The position numbers were made by a program, and so were the translations under genes. Of a stretch of DNA of 64,000 nucleotides, positions 17,397-25,103 are shown piece after piece (positions within the stretch are counted from its first letter, which is position 1; the number at the start of each line of letters is the position of its first letter). The stretch is from Salegentibacter_A chungangensis (GTDB lineage Bacteria > Bacteroidota > Bacteroidia > Flavobacteriales > Flavobacteriaceae): contig NZ_JBHTLI010000001.1 of the NCBI RefSeq assembly GCF_042678405.1, positions 1,488,001-1,552,000 of the forward strand, written 5' to 3'. The notes under the pieces are model-generated. The model did no database searches. It was given only the letters and a program-made list of their open reading frames with translations, and had not been told where the DNA came from.

Positions 17397-18620
17397 TTAA
17401 TCCTGTTTTTGAGGCTCAAGATCAATGATCTTCTGATGTCTAAGCAGGTCATCAAAAGTTTCCCTTTCTCTTATCAGGTGGGCTTGACCATTGTACCAAA
17501 GTACTTCAGCCGGGCGATAGCGGGAATTAAAGTTGCTGGCCATAGAAAATGCGTAAGCCCCGGCATTGCTAAAGGCAAGAATATCGCCTTCGGTGATCTC
17601 AGAAATTCGCCTGTTGCTGGCAAAGGTGTCGGTTTCGCAAATGTATCCTACTACCGAATAAAAGCGTTGCTTTCCGTCAGGGTTCGAAATATTATGGATC
17701 TCGTGGTGCGAGCCATAGAACATGGGGCGTATAAGATGGTTAAAACCTGAATCTATTCCCGCGAATACCGTAGAGGTGGTTTGTTTGATCACATTCACCC
17801 TGGCCAGGAATTTTCCGGCTTCGCTTACCAGGTATTTTCCGGGTTCAAAGGCAAGGGTGAGTTCCCGCCCGTAATCCCTGCAGAAGTTCCGGAATCTTTC
17901 GGTTAATTTCTCTCCCAGTTCCTCAATATCGGTTTCGATATCTCCGGGACGATAAGGAACCTTAAATCCGCTTCCAAAATCAAGGAATTCCAGGTCGGGG
18001 AAGTTTTTGGCCGCTTCAAACAAAATTTCCGAAGCCCGAAGAAAGACTTCAATATCCAGAATATCACTACCGGTATGCATATGTATCCCGTTAATGTTCA
18101 TTCCGGTGTTTTCCACAATTCTTAATAAATGTGGCATCTGGTGAATAGAGATTCCGAATTTTGAATCGACGTGACCTACCGAGATCTTCGAATTTCCGCC
18201 GGCCATAATATGCGGGTTTATACGAATACACACAGGAACATCAGGATGCCTGCTTCCAAATTGTTCAAGAATGGAGAGATTGTCGATATTGATCTGCACT
18301 CCAAGTTTGGTCACTTGCTCGATCTCTTCGAGGGAAACTCCGTTTGGGGTATAGATAATTCTGGCAGGATCTACACCGGCTTCAAGCCCGAGCTTGACTT
18401 CCTGGATGGAAACCGTATCAAGACCACAGCCCAGGGAATTCAGGAATTTCAGAATAGATATATTAGATAAAGCCTTTACCGCATAATGAATTCGAAGGTC
18501 ATTCACCTTGCTAAAAGCTTTGGTGAGGCGATTATACTGAAATTCGATCTTTTCAGCATCATATACGTAAACAGGGCTTCCGTATTCTTTGGCTACAGCC
18601 AGCAGGTCTTGATTGTTCAT
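17397..18620 (-). CDS. lysA: Diaminopimelate decarboxylase
   Basis: A 407-residue PLP enzyme that makes L-lysine from meso-diaminopimelate, the last step of lysine synthesis. The N-terminal barrel carries HYAVKALSN (PLP lysine K49), HVDSKFGIS, GIHMHTGSDI and LDFGSGFKVPY; the C-terminal part has EPGKYLV (PLP phosphate/substrate site) and the subunit-interface cysteine in GYICETDTFA. Length and order fit LysA well. The ATG at 18620 is supported by VAKEYGSPVYVYD appearing at the normal distance. Monocistronic and divergent from sucC; a -7 element candidate is at 18685-18692. Confidence 0.95.
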   Translation of the reverse strand: MNNQDLLAVAKEYGSPVYVYDAEKIEFQYNRLTKAFSKVNDLRIHYAVKALSNISILKFLNSLGCGLDTVSIQEVKLGLEAGVDPARIIYTPNGVSLEEIEQVTKLGVQINIDNLSILEQFGSRHPDVPVCIRINPHIMAGGNSKISVGHVDSKFGISIHQMPHLLRIVENTGMNINGIHMHTGSDILDIEVFLRASEILFEAAKNFPDLEFLDFGSGFKVPYRPGDIETDIEELGEKLTERFRNFCRDYGRELTLAFEPGKYLVSEAGKFLARVNVIKQTTSTVFAGIDSGFNHLIRPMFYGSHHEIHNISNPDGKQRFYSVVGYICETDTFASNRRISEITEGDILAFSNAGAYAFSMASNFNSRYRPAEVLWYNGQAHLIRERETFDDLLRHQKIIDLEPQKQD

Positions 18621-18684
18621 TGTGGTCCTAAATTTAAGGTTGGCAAAATACCGGAGAAATTAAAACTCCCGCAAGTGCAGGTAT

Positions 18685-18692
18685 CAAAAATA
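18685..18692 (-). promoter_or_regulatory. -7 element candidate for lysA
   Basis: TATTTTTG on the minus strand matches TAnnTTTG exactly. No well-spaced TTG is visible upstream, so only half the promoter is supported. Confidence 0.35.
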
Positions 18693-18844
18693 ACCAATTC
18701 CTTTAATTTGTTAATTCCAGGGAAGAGGAATTCTGAGCCGGATCCCATTTTAGGGTTTAAATCAGCAATTATTTTAGCATAATGATAACGGGAAAGGCTT
18801 TTATTTCTGCTTAATTTCGAAGCCAAAGGATAGATGAAAAAAGA

Positions 18845-18876
18845 TTGGTACAATACTTTTACATTTGTTACTTTTG
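18845..18876 (+). promoter_or_regulatory. Housekeeping-type promoter of sucC
   Basis: TTG (18845-18847), 21 bases, TACTTTTG (18869-18876): full match to TTG-N17-23-TAnnTTTG. The leader would be about 28 bases before the ATG at 18911. Confidence 0.65.
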
Positions 18877-18910
18877 CGAAGCATAATTAATACTGAAGAA
18901 ATACCTGATT

Positions 18911-20104
18911 ATGAACATACACGAATATCAAGGAAAAGAGATTTTAAGCAGCTATGGCGTGCGCATTCAGCGCGGTATTGTTGCCCATAACTCCAAAGAA
19001 GCAGTAGACGCTGCCAAAGAACTAACCGAACAAACCGGAACCGGATGGCATGTGATTAAAGCACAGGTACACGCCGGAGGCCGTGGTAAAGGTGGCGGTG
19101 TTAAACTTGCCAAAAACCTTAAAGAGGTAGAAGAGATTGCAGGAAATATTATCGGGATGAACCTGGTAACTCCTCAAACCACTGCCGAAGGTAAGAAAGT
19201 ACACCAGGTATTGGTAGCTGAAGATGTTTACTACCCGGGAGACAGCGAGCCGGAAGAATATTATATGTCTGTATTGCTTAACCGTAATACCGGCCGTAAT
19301 ATGATCATGTATTCTACCGAAGGTGGTATGGATATCGAAACCGTGGCTGAAGAAACTCCGCACCTGATATTTCAGGAAGAAGTAGATCCTTCAGTTGGAT
19401 TGCTTCCTTTCCAGGCGCGTCGCGTAGCTTTTAACCTTGGTCTTAGCGGAACCGCTTTTAAAGAGATGACCAAGTTCGTAATGTCTCTTTACAAGGCTTT
19501 CGAAAAGTCTGATTCTTCTTTGTTCGAGATCAACCCGGTACTTAAGACAAGTGACGATAAGATCCTTGCTGTAGATGCCAAGGTGACGCTTGATGATAAT
19601 GCTCTTTTCCGTCATAAAGATTATGCAGAGATGCGTGATATTCGTGAAGAAAACCCAACAGAAGTAGAAGCTAAAGAAGTTGGTCTGAACTATGTAGACC
19701 TTGACGGAAATGTTGGGTGTATGGTAAATGGTGCCGGGCTTGCAATGGCAACTATGGACCTAATTAAGCAGGCTGGTGGTGAACCGGCGAACTTCCTTGA
19801 TGTTGGAGGTACTGCAGATGCCAAAAGGGTAGAGGAGGCATTTCGTCTTATCTTAAAGGATGAGAAGGTTGAAGCTATTCTTGTAAATATCTTTGGAGGT
19901 ATTGTACGTTGTGACCGTGTAGCCCAGGGGATTGTAGATGCTTATAAGAATATGGGAGACTCCATTAATGTACCGATCATCGTTAGACTTCAGGGTACCA
20001 ACGCCGATGTTGCAAAAGAACTTATCGATAACAGCGGATTTGACGTATACAGTGCCGTAGAGTTTAAAGAAGCTGCAGATAAAGTACAGGAAGTGCTTAA
20101 GTAA
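18911..20104 (+). CDS. sucC: Succinyl-CoA ligase (ADP/GDP-forming) beta subunit
   Basis: A 397-residue ATP-grasp protein, near the usual SucC length. It begins MNIHEYQGKEIL, has the glycine-rich nucleotide loop AGGRGKGGGVKLA, VDPSVGLLPFQARR, FEINPVLKTSD, NGAGLAMATMD and GGTADAKRVEEAF, all in SucC order. With the alpha subunit (SucD, not in this window) it interconverts succinyl-CoA and succinate with substrate-level phosphorylation in the TCA cycle. The alpha gene is commonly separate from sucC in flavobacteria. It has its own promoter and terminator. Confidence 0.96.
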   Translation: MNIHEYQGKEILSSYGVRIQRGIVAHNSKEAVDAAKELTEQTGTGWHVIKAQVHAGGRGKGGGVKLAKNLKEVEEIAGNIIGMNLVTPQTTAEGKKVHQVLVAEDVYYPGDSEPEEYYMSVLLNRNTGRNMIMYSTEGGMDIETVAEETPHLIFQEEVDPSVGLLPFQARRVAFNLGLSGTAFKEMTKFVMSLYKAFEKSDSSLFEINPVLKTSDDKILAVDAKVTLDDNALFRHKDYAEMRDIREENPTEVEAKEVGLNYVDLDGNVGCMVNGAGLAMATMDLIKQAGGEPANFLDVGGTADAKRVEEAFRLILKDEKVEAILVNIFGGIVRCDRVAQGIVDAYKNMGDSINVPIIVRLQGTNADVAKELIDNSGFDVYSAVEFKEAADKVQEVLK

Positions 20105-20126
20105 GCCTTTCAAAATATATAATTAA

Positions 20127-20158
20127 GAAGCCACGCCCAAAAGCGTGGCTTTTTTTAT
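20127..20158 (+). terminator. sucC terminator
   Basis: AGCCACGC, six-base loop, GCGTGGCT, then a run of seven T. Confidence 0.9.
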
Positions 20159-20180
20159 TTCCTTTTTTTGAGGGACAACT

Positions 20181-20220
20181 GTAACACTCTTTCGGCCAGC
20201 TTCGTCTTTTTGTTATATAA
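20181..20220 (+). promoter_or_regulatory. ECF-like promoter, copy 1
   Basis: GTAAC (20181-20185), 18 bases, GTC (20204-20206), 7 bases, TATATAA (20214-20220), then 19 bases to the ATG at 20240. The same elements with the same or one-base-different spacing lie before the two following paralogs. The GTAAC/GTC pair resembles -35/-10 elements of ECF sigma factors; TATATAA would lie near the transcription start. Confidence 0.55.
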
Positions 20221-20239
20221 ACCTAACAATCATTGTACT

Positions 20240-20560
20240 ATGAGAAAGTTACAGTTGTTTGCGCTGCTACTGGCTATATTTTCCGTGAGCGTATGTAAGG
20301 CCGATCCGGGTCCGTCAAAAACATTTACCGCTGAAGTTTACCAGCATTTGCAGAGTCTTCCGCTAAAGCTAAAAGAAGAACTCAAATTTCAGGTGAAGTT
20401 CAGCCTGAACACTTCCAATGAAATAGAAATTATTTCGGTAGGTTCAGATGATCCCTATGTGAATCATGTTATAAAGAAAAGACTTGAAGGGAAGAAAATG
20501 AGAACGCTGTTAGACCCTTCCATTAAAGAGTATAAACTTCCCATCAGCATTCAGCTTTAG
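20240..20560 (+). CDS. Small secreted protein, tandem paralog 1
   Basis: A 106-residue protein with a signal peptide (LQLFALLLAIFSVSVCKA). The mature part shares with the two next genes the pattern: beta strand FQVKFSLNTSNEIEIISV, an acidic turn SDDPY, a helix VNHVIKKRLEGKKM, and the C-terminal strand KEYKLPISIQ. The longest open frame starts 24 codons earlier, but that would run into the -35-like element; the ATG at 20240 gives a proper signal peptide and the same ATG spacing as in the other copies. The beta-alpha-beta order recalls a TonB C-terminal-type fold, which is inference. I do not recognise a named family. Confidence 0.75.
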   Translation: MRKLQLFALLLAIFSVSVCKADPGPSKTFTAEVYQHLQSLPLKLKEELKFQVKFSLNTSNEIEIISVGSDDPYVNHVIKKRLEGKKMRTLLDPSIKEYKLPISIQL

Positions 20561-20587
20561 GATCGATCAAAAGACGTAGGAATTTTA

Positions 20588-20611
20588 ATCCGGCTCATCA
20601 CCGGGTTTTTT
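20588..20611 (+). terminator. Weak terminator after paralog 1
   Basis: CCGG, seven-base loop, CCGGG, then six T. The stem is short. Confidence 0.5.
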
Positions 20612-20672
20612 ATTAGGGTATAAAAAGCTGGTGGTTAATTAGTTAAAAAAAACTTAAAGGAGCTCAGATCCT

Positions 20673-20711
20673 GTAACTTTTTATGATCCCGGCAGTCTTT
20701 TAAGTATATAA
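20673..20711 (+). promoter_or_regulatory. ECF-like promoter, copy 2
   Basis: GTAAC (20673-20677), 17 bases, GTC (20695-20697), 7 bases, TATATAA (20705-20711) followed by CCTTTAAA; 19 bases to the ATG at 20731. Confidence 0.6.
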
Positions 20712-20730
20712 CCTTTAAATTTTTATTGAT

Positions 20731-21066
20731 ATGAAAAAATTGAATCTTTTAATTCTCGTACTTGCCTTAAGCATTGGCAGTGCAATTTCAGCATTCGCTC
20801 AGCCCGATGCTGTAGATAACGAAACTTCAGTAAAAGCTGAATTACAGAAAATGCTTGAAGAACCTAACTTTGAAGTGGAAGGCGTTTACCTGGCCAACGT
20901 GGTCTTTACCCTGAACAAAGACAACGAAATGGTTGTGTTAACGGTAGATTCGGACAATGAAACCGTAAAAGCCTTTGTAAAGCAGAGACTTAATTACAAG
21001 AAACTCAAGTCTCAGTTAGATCAGAATATTAAGGAATATAAATTACCGGTTCGAATACAAGCCTAA
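20731..21066 (+). CDS. Small secreted protein, tandem paralog 2
   Basis: A 111-residue protein with a signal peptide ending in AISAFAQ. It is the clearest member of the trio: VVFTLNKDNEMVVLTV (strand pair), DSDNETVKAFVKQRLNYKKL (acidic turn and helix), then IKEYKLPVRIQ (terminal strand). Against paralog 1 the tail IKEYKLP is identical; against paralog 3 the helix phrase LNYKKL is identical. Exported to periplasm or beyond. Not recognised by name. It is flanked by its own promoter-like block and terminator, so the three genes are separate transcription units rather than an operon. Confidence 0.8.
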   Translation: MKKLNLLILVLALSIGSAISAFAQPDAVDNETSVKAELQKMLEEPNFEVEGVYLANVVFTLNKDNEMVVLTVDSDNETVKAFVKQRLNYKKLKSQLDQNIKEYKLPVRIQA

Positions 21067-21106
21067 ATCATCATCACTTGATCAATCAAAAAGCGTAAAA
21101 GCTTCA

Positions 21107-21130
21107 GCCCGGCAAAAGCCGGGTTTTTTG
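21107..21130 (+). terminator. Terminator after paralog 2
   Basis: CCCGGC, AAAA loop, GCCGGG, six T. Confidence 0.9.
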
Positions 21131-21192
21131 TTTAAACATTTGATATACAAGTTGTTATATCGTTAAATAAGTCTAAAAAACTCCTGAATCTG

Positions 21193-21231
21193 GTAACATC
21201 TTCTATAAAAGTCTGTCTATTAGGTATATAA
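21193..21231 (+). promoter_or_regulatory. ECF-like promoter, copy 3
   Basis: GTAAC (21193-21197), 17 bases, GTC (21215-21217), 7 bases, TATATAA (21225-21231) followed by CCTTTTAAA; 20 bases to the ATG at 21252. Confidence 0.6.
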
Positions 21232-21251
21232 CCTTTTAAAATCAGTGTATT

Positions 21252-21584
21252 ATGAGAAGATTAAAGTTGACCTATTTAATGATGGCCATATGTCTGGGAG
21301 GGATGTTCACGGCCACGGCAGCAACCGAAGTAAGAGATCCTGAAATATTAAGGAATGAAGTAATGGAATTACTGAAGGGCCTGGATTTTGCTCTTAGCGA
21401 AGAGACTTCAGTAGATATGATCTTTACGATCAATTCTGAAAATGAACTGGTAGTCCTGGCCTTGGACACTGAAGATGATCATTTGAAGTATACCATTATC
21501 AATAAACTTAACTATAAAAAGCTGCAAAGTGTTTCTGATAATGACCTGGATGAATATAAAGTTTCCTTAAGATTAGAACCCTGA
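21252..21584 (+). CDS. Small secreted protein, tandem paralog 3
   Basis: A 110-residue protein with a signal peptide (residues 1-23, MFTATAA region). The mature part repeats the trio's plan: VDMIFTINSENELVVLAL, an acidic turn DTEDDH, a helix ending KLNYKKLQ, and the end strand DEYKVSLRL. It is the most diverged copy at the C terminus (KVSLRL instead of KLPxxI). The signal sequence differs from the other two while the mature core is kept, which suggests selection on the secreted domain. Function unknown. It is convergent with the MBL-fold lipoprotein gene, with a two-way terminator between. Confidence 0.78.
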   Translation: MRRLKLTYLMMAICLGGMFTATAATEVRDPEILRNEVMELLKGLDFALSEETSVDMIFTINSENELVVLALDTEDDHLKYTIINKLNYKKLQSVSDNDLDEYKVSLRLEP

Positions 21585-21626
21585 AAATCATCATTCATTC
21601 ATCTCAATCAAAAATCGAAAAAAATA

Positions 21627-21652
21627 AAACCCGGAAAGTTCCGGGTTTATTT
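21627..21652. terminator. Bidirectional terminator
   Basis: AAACCCGG, AAAGTT-type loop, CCGGGTTT with T-rich sequence to the right and A-rich sequence to the left. It serves paralog 3 and the leftward gene at 21673. Confidence 0.85.
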
Positions 21653-21672
21653 ATGTTCCTTAAGGAATGATC

Positions 21673-22479
21673 TTAGTCCATATCAGGATACCAGTCTAAA
21701 AGAACTACTTCTATATTTTTATTTCCTTCGTTCACCAGTTTTTTGAATTTCTCAACATCATGTAACCCGTCTTTTCCTCTGTAGTGGTAAGGGTATACCT
21801 TCGCGGGAGCAAAAGCCAGTACCCCCTCGGCAGCCTGTTCTACCGGCATTGTATAAGGTAAATTCATCGGGATAAATGCCATATCTATATTCTTAAGGTT
21901 GCGCATTTCAGGGATGTCTTCGGTGTCTCCTGCGAAATAGACCTTTGTTCCGCCCTTGGAGATCACATAACCATTACCGCGCCCTTTAGTATGGTAGGCG
22001 TCCTGGCTTTCAGGCAGGTTGTACATAGGGAGGGCCTCAATTTCAAAGCCGAGATGATTCTTTGTTTCTCCGTTATTCATCACCACCAGGTTCTTTTGCA
22101 GTTCTTTAGGAAGCTTTTCCTTTACCGCTTTTGGAACAATGACCTTGGTGTCTCCTAGTTTTAGAGCATTCAGGGTGTTGGCATCCATATGATCTCCGTG
22201 AATATCGGTGATCAGGACAAAATCTGGTTTGGGTTTATCGGCAAAGGCTTCAGCTCCCCCGGTAGGGTCTATATAAAATACAGATTCATCCCATTTCACC
22301 ACTGCGGTAGCGTGAGAGATAGGATCAATTTCCACGGAAGATGAGTCGGTTTGCTGAGAGCTATCCTTCTCGGTCATTTCCGCAATTTCCTGAGGTGCTT
22401 TATCCGATTCTTTTTTCTCTTCATTCTTGCAGCCGGTAAAAATAAAAAAGGCTGCTAAAAAGGTAAGTGTCTGTTTCAT
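21673..22479 (-). CDS. MBL-fold metal-dependent hydrolase lipoprotein
   Basis: A 268-residue lipoprotein (AAFFIFTGC, lipid cysteine at 17) with an S/E/K/Q-rich linker to about residue 50. The domain is a UlaG-type metallo-beta-lactamase fold: SHATAVVKWDESVFYIDPTGG, the metal motif TDIHGDHMD (H-x-D-H present, the first His of H-x-H-x-D-H replaced by Asp), GNGYVISKGGTKVYFAGDTE and a late VYPYHYRGKDG with a metal-ligand-type histidine. The DIHGDH form is frequent in this subfamily. Substrate unknown. It is separate from the GNAT gene by 64 bases. Confidence 0.87.
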   Translation of the reverse strand: MKQTLTFLAAFFIFTGCKNEEKKESDKAPQEIAEMTEKDSSQQTDSSSVEIDPISHATAVVKWDESVFYIDPTGGAEAFADKPKPDFVLITDIHGDHMDANTLNALKLGDTKVIVPKAVKEKLPKELQKNLVVMNNGETKNHLGFEIEALPMYNLPESQDAYHTKGRGNGYVISKGGTKVYFAGDTEDIPEMRNLKNIDMAFIPMNLPYTMPVEQAAEGVLAFAPAKVYPYHYRGKDGLHDVEKFKKLVNEGNKNIEVVLLDWYPDMD

Positions 22480-22543
22480 AATTGCTTATTTTGATTTAAA
22501 GTTACATAAGCTTCAAGCTACAGACGGGAGGTTTAATAAAGAT

Positions 22544-23002
22544 TTAAGAAAGTACGAGCTCCATCTTGATATCACCACGGGCGTAGGGATTGTTTTTTTC
22601 TATAGGGATTTCCCTGAAACCGTATTTTTCATAGATGTAGACCGCATTTTTCAGTTTCCGGTTAGAATAGATGATCAGTTTTTCCCAACCCTGCTTTTTA
22701 GCATAAGCCACACAATGCTCCATTAACTTTTGCCCGATCTTCTTTCCCTGGTATTCGGGAGTCACAGCCATTTTAGTGAGTTCAAAAATCCCGTCTTCCA
22801 TTTTCATAAGGGCCACGCAACCAATGATTTTATCACCATCTCTGGCAAAAAATATATTACCTCCGGTATCGATGATGTATTTTTTTGGGTTACCCAGAAC
22901 CTCCTTATCGTGCTCTTCTACCCAGAAAAATTTTTCGAGCCAGGCCAGGTTCAGGTTCTTAAAATCTTCTGCATATCTGGGGTCAAACGAAATTATCTCC
23001 AT
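22544..23002 (-). CDS. GNAT family N-acetyltransferase
   Basis: A 152-residue single GNAT domain. Strand 4 and the acetyl-CoA loop are seen in LTKMAVTPEYQGKKIGQKLMEHCVAYAKK (Q/R-x-x-G-x-G/A as QGKKIG), followed by KLIIYSNRKLKNAVYIYEKYGF, the typical C-terminal motif. Acceptor substrate unknown; the IYSN.KL.NAV.IYEKYGF ending is common in amino-acid or small-molecule acetyltransferases. It lies upstream of the MBL-fold gene in the same direction and may share a transcript. Confidence 0.92.
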   Translation of the reverse strand: MEIISFDPRYAEDFKNLNLAWLEKFFWVEEHDKEVLGNPKKYIIDTGGNIFFARDGDKIIGCVALMKMEDGIFELTKMAVTPEYQGKKIGQKLMEHCVAYAKKQGWEKLIIYSNRKLKNAVYIYEKYGFREIPIEKNNPYARGDIKMELVLS

Positions 23003-23112
23003 TGTGATGTGTGTGAATTGAACCGCTAATTTATGAAATAGCCTTATTCTGATGAATATTTTATAATTTAACTGAGAATTCAGCTCAAATGCCGATTCTT
23101 AAACTCCATACT

Positions 23113-24723
23113 ATGAATAATTACTTACTCAGGTTACAGGTCATTCTTTATCTTTTTATTATAAGCAGCTGTTCCTCGGTCACCACTACCGAAGATCAGG
23201 AAGTAAGAATACTTCCGCCTGAAGAGCTTTACGGAGATCTTTTCTATGAAGTACAGACCGAAGCCGTTTTTCCTGATAGTAAGACTTTTGTAGATGCGGT
23301 TCCTTTAACCGAGGTTGACCTGATTAAAGAAAAGTTTAAAGATTTTGAGCCGGAATCAGATTCCGCTTTATACTATTTTGTTGAAGATAATTTCAGGATT
23401 CCCGGTTCCGGTCCGGCTTATAAAACCGATTCATCTTCTATAAACACACACATTAAGAAATTATGGGAGGTGTTGAAGCGCCCGGCCGATGAAGAAAGGA
23501 CTGGAACTCTTATTCCGCTTCCGGAGCCTTATATAGTTCCCGGAGGTAGATTCAGGGAGATCTATTATTGGGATAGTTACTTTACAATGCTCGGGCTTCT
23601 GGAAGATGGAGAAGTGGAAACCATTCAGAATATGGTAGACAATTTTTCACATCTTTTAGAGGAATACGGGTTTATTCCGAATGGAAACAGGACTTACTAT
23701 CTCGGGCGTTCACAGCCTCCGTTTTATGCAATGATGGTAGGTGTTCTGGCCGAGGCCAAAGGAGAACAGGTCTATGCAGATTATCTGGAATATCTTGAAA
23801 AAGAATATGACTTTTGGATGTCAGGCACCGGTAAGCTATCAGCAGAGAATAATGCCCATAGACGGGTGGTGAGATTGCCGGACGGGGAGATCCTGAACAG
23901 GTACTGGGATGATAAGAATACGCCAAGGCCCGAAAGTTTCAGGGAAGATGTGGAGACGGCAAGGGAAGCGGTGGCGAAAAATCCTGAGCTTACAAAGGAG
24001 GAAGTATACAGAAATCTGCGAGCCGGGGCAGAGTCGGGATGGGATTTTTCAAGTCGCTGGTTAACGGCAGATGCAAACGGTGAATTTAAACTTTCTACGA
24101 TACATACCACGGCTATTCTTCCGGTAGATCTTAATTCGCTATTATACAATCTCGAATCTGTCATCGCGAAAGCTTATGATATAAAAGGGAACAAAGACGG
24201 CGCTGATAAATTTCTAAAAAGGGCAGAGCAAAGAGCCTTAGCTATAGAAAAGTATTTCTGGAGCGAAAAGGAAGGATATTTTATGGATTATAATTTTAAA
24301 GAAGGGCAATCTACGGGAGTGCTTTCTATGGCAGGAACATATCCCTTGTTTTTTGAAATCGCCTCAGAGCAACAGGCCGAGCAGGTGACCAAAAAAATAA
24401 GGGAGGTATTTCTTAAACCCGGAGGTCTGGTGACTACACCAAATCATACCGGGCAGCAGTGGGATGCTCCCAACGGGTGGGCACCCCTGCAATGGATCGG
24501 CATAAAGGGCTTGCGTAATTATGGCCAGGATTCCCTTGCCAATGAAATCAGGCAACGATGGCTTCATCTTAATGAAAGGGTATATAAGAATACCTTTAAA
24601 ATGATGGAGAAATATAATGTTGAAGACCTTTCCAAAGAAAGCGGGGGTGGGGAGTACCCCACTCAGGATGGTTTTGGCTGGAGTAACGGGGTATATAGAA
24701 AACTTGCGGGAGAAGAAAAATAA
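23113..24723 (+). CDS. Trehalase (GH37) lipoprotein
   Basis: A 536-residue glycoside hydrolase family 37 enzyme that splits trehalose into two glucose molecules. Both family signatures are present: PGGRFREIYYWDSYF (about residue 145-160) and QWDAPNGWAPLQW (about residue 455). FIPNGNRTYYLGRSQPPF and ESGWDFSSRW also match. The N terminus has a lipoprotein signal (YLFIISSC), so the enzyme is probably anchored in the periplasm or outer membrane. The frame is open to an ATG at 23089, but the ATG at 23113 (MNNYLLRL) gives the better lipoprotein signal. The DUF1622 gene follows after 11 bases and is likely co-transcribed. Confidence 0.93.
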   Translation: MNNYLLRLQVILYLFIISSCSSVTTTEDQEVRILPPEELYGDLFYEVQTEAVFPDSKTFVDAVPLTEVDLIKEKFKDFEPESDSALYYFVEDNFRIPGSGPAYKTDSSSINTHIKKLWEVLKRPADEERTGTLIPLPEPYIVPGGRFREIYYWDSYFTMLGLLEDGEVETIQNMVDNFSHLLEEYGFIPNGNRTYYLGRSQPPFYAMMVGVLAEAKGEQVYADYLEYLEKEYDFWMSGTGKLSAENNAHRRVVRLPDGEILNRYWDDKNTPRPESFREDVETAREAVAKNPELTKEEVYRNLRAGAESGWDFSSRWLTADANGEFKLSTIHTTAILPVDLNSLLYNLESVIAKAYDIKGNKDGADKFLKRAEQRALAIEKYFWSEKEGYFMDYNFKEGQSTGVLSMAGTYPLFFEIASEQQAEQVTKKIREVFLKPGGLVTTPNHTGQQWDAPNGWAPLQWIGIKGLRNYGQDSLANEIRQRWLHLNERVYKNTFKMMEKYNVEDLSKESGGGEYPTQDGFGWSNGVYRKLAGEEK

Positions 24724-24734
24724 ATGATCTTATT

Positions 24735-25103
24735 ATGGAAAACCTGGAACTCTACATAAATTATATCGCTCAGCTTATTGAAGCGGCGGGAGTGATCACC
24801 ATTGTGACCGGTACTGTTTTGGCGTTTTGGAAGTTTTTATTTTCCGGACCTAAAGACAGTTCCAGGTCCTACCGAAAACTTCGGCAGGACCTGGGAAAAG
24901 GTATCTTACTTGGTCTTGAAATTCTTGTTGCGGGAGATATCATAGCCACTGTGGTCACTGAGCCAACAATGGACAGGGTTTTGGCGCTTGGAGTAATAGT
25001 GCTTATCAGGACCTTTCTGAGCTTCTCTATAGAACTTGAGATAGAAGGTAAATTCCCCTGGCAACAACATAAATCTTCAGAAGGGACCTCTACAAAACCG
25101 TAG
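24735..25103 (+). CDS. DUF1622 membrane protein
   Basis: A 122-residue protein with three predicted membrane segments: AAGVITIVTGTVLAFWKFLF, LGLEILVAGDIIATVV and VLALGVIVLIRTFLSFSIELE. The phrase LRQDLGKGILLGLEILVAGDII is the DUF1622 signature. Function unknown. It follows the trehalase gene closely. Its last 14 bases overlap, tail to tail, the end of hutG on the other strand, so no terminator separates the two transcripts. Confidence 0.9.
   Translation: MENLELYINYIAQLIEAAGVITIVTGTVLAFWKFLFSGPKDSSRSYRKLRQDLGKGILLGLEILVAGDIIATVVTEPTMDRVLALGVIVLIRTFLSFSIELEIEGKFPWQQHKSSEGTSTKP

Noticed and set aside
18621..18844. Possible lysine riboswitch upstream of lysA
   Set aside because: No long conserved multi-helix leader is visible; the region between the divergent genes is AT-rich and a -7 element sits 65 bases from the lysA start.
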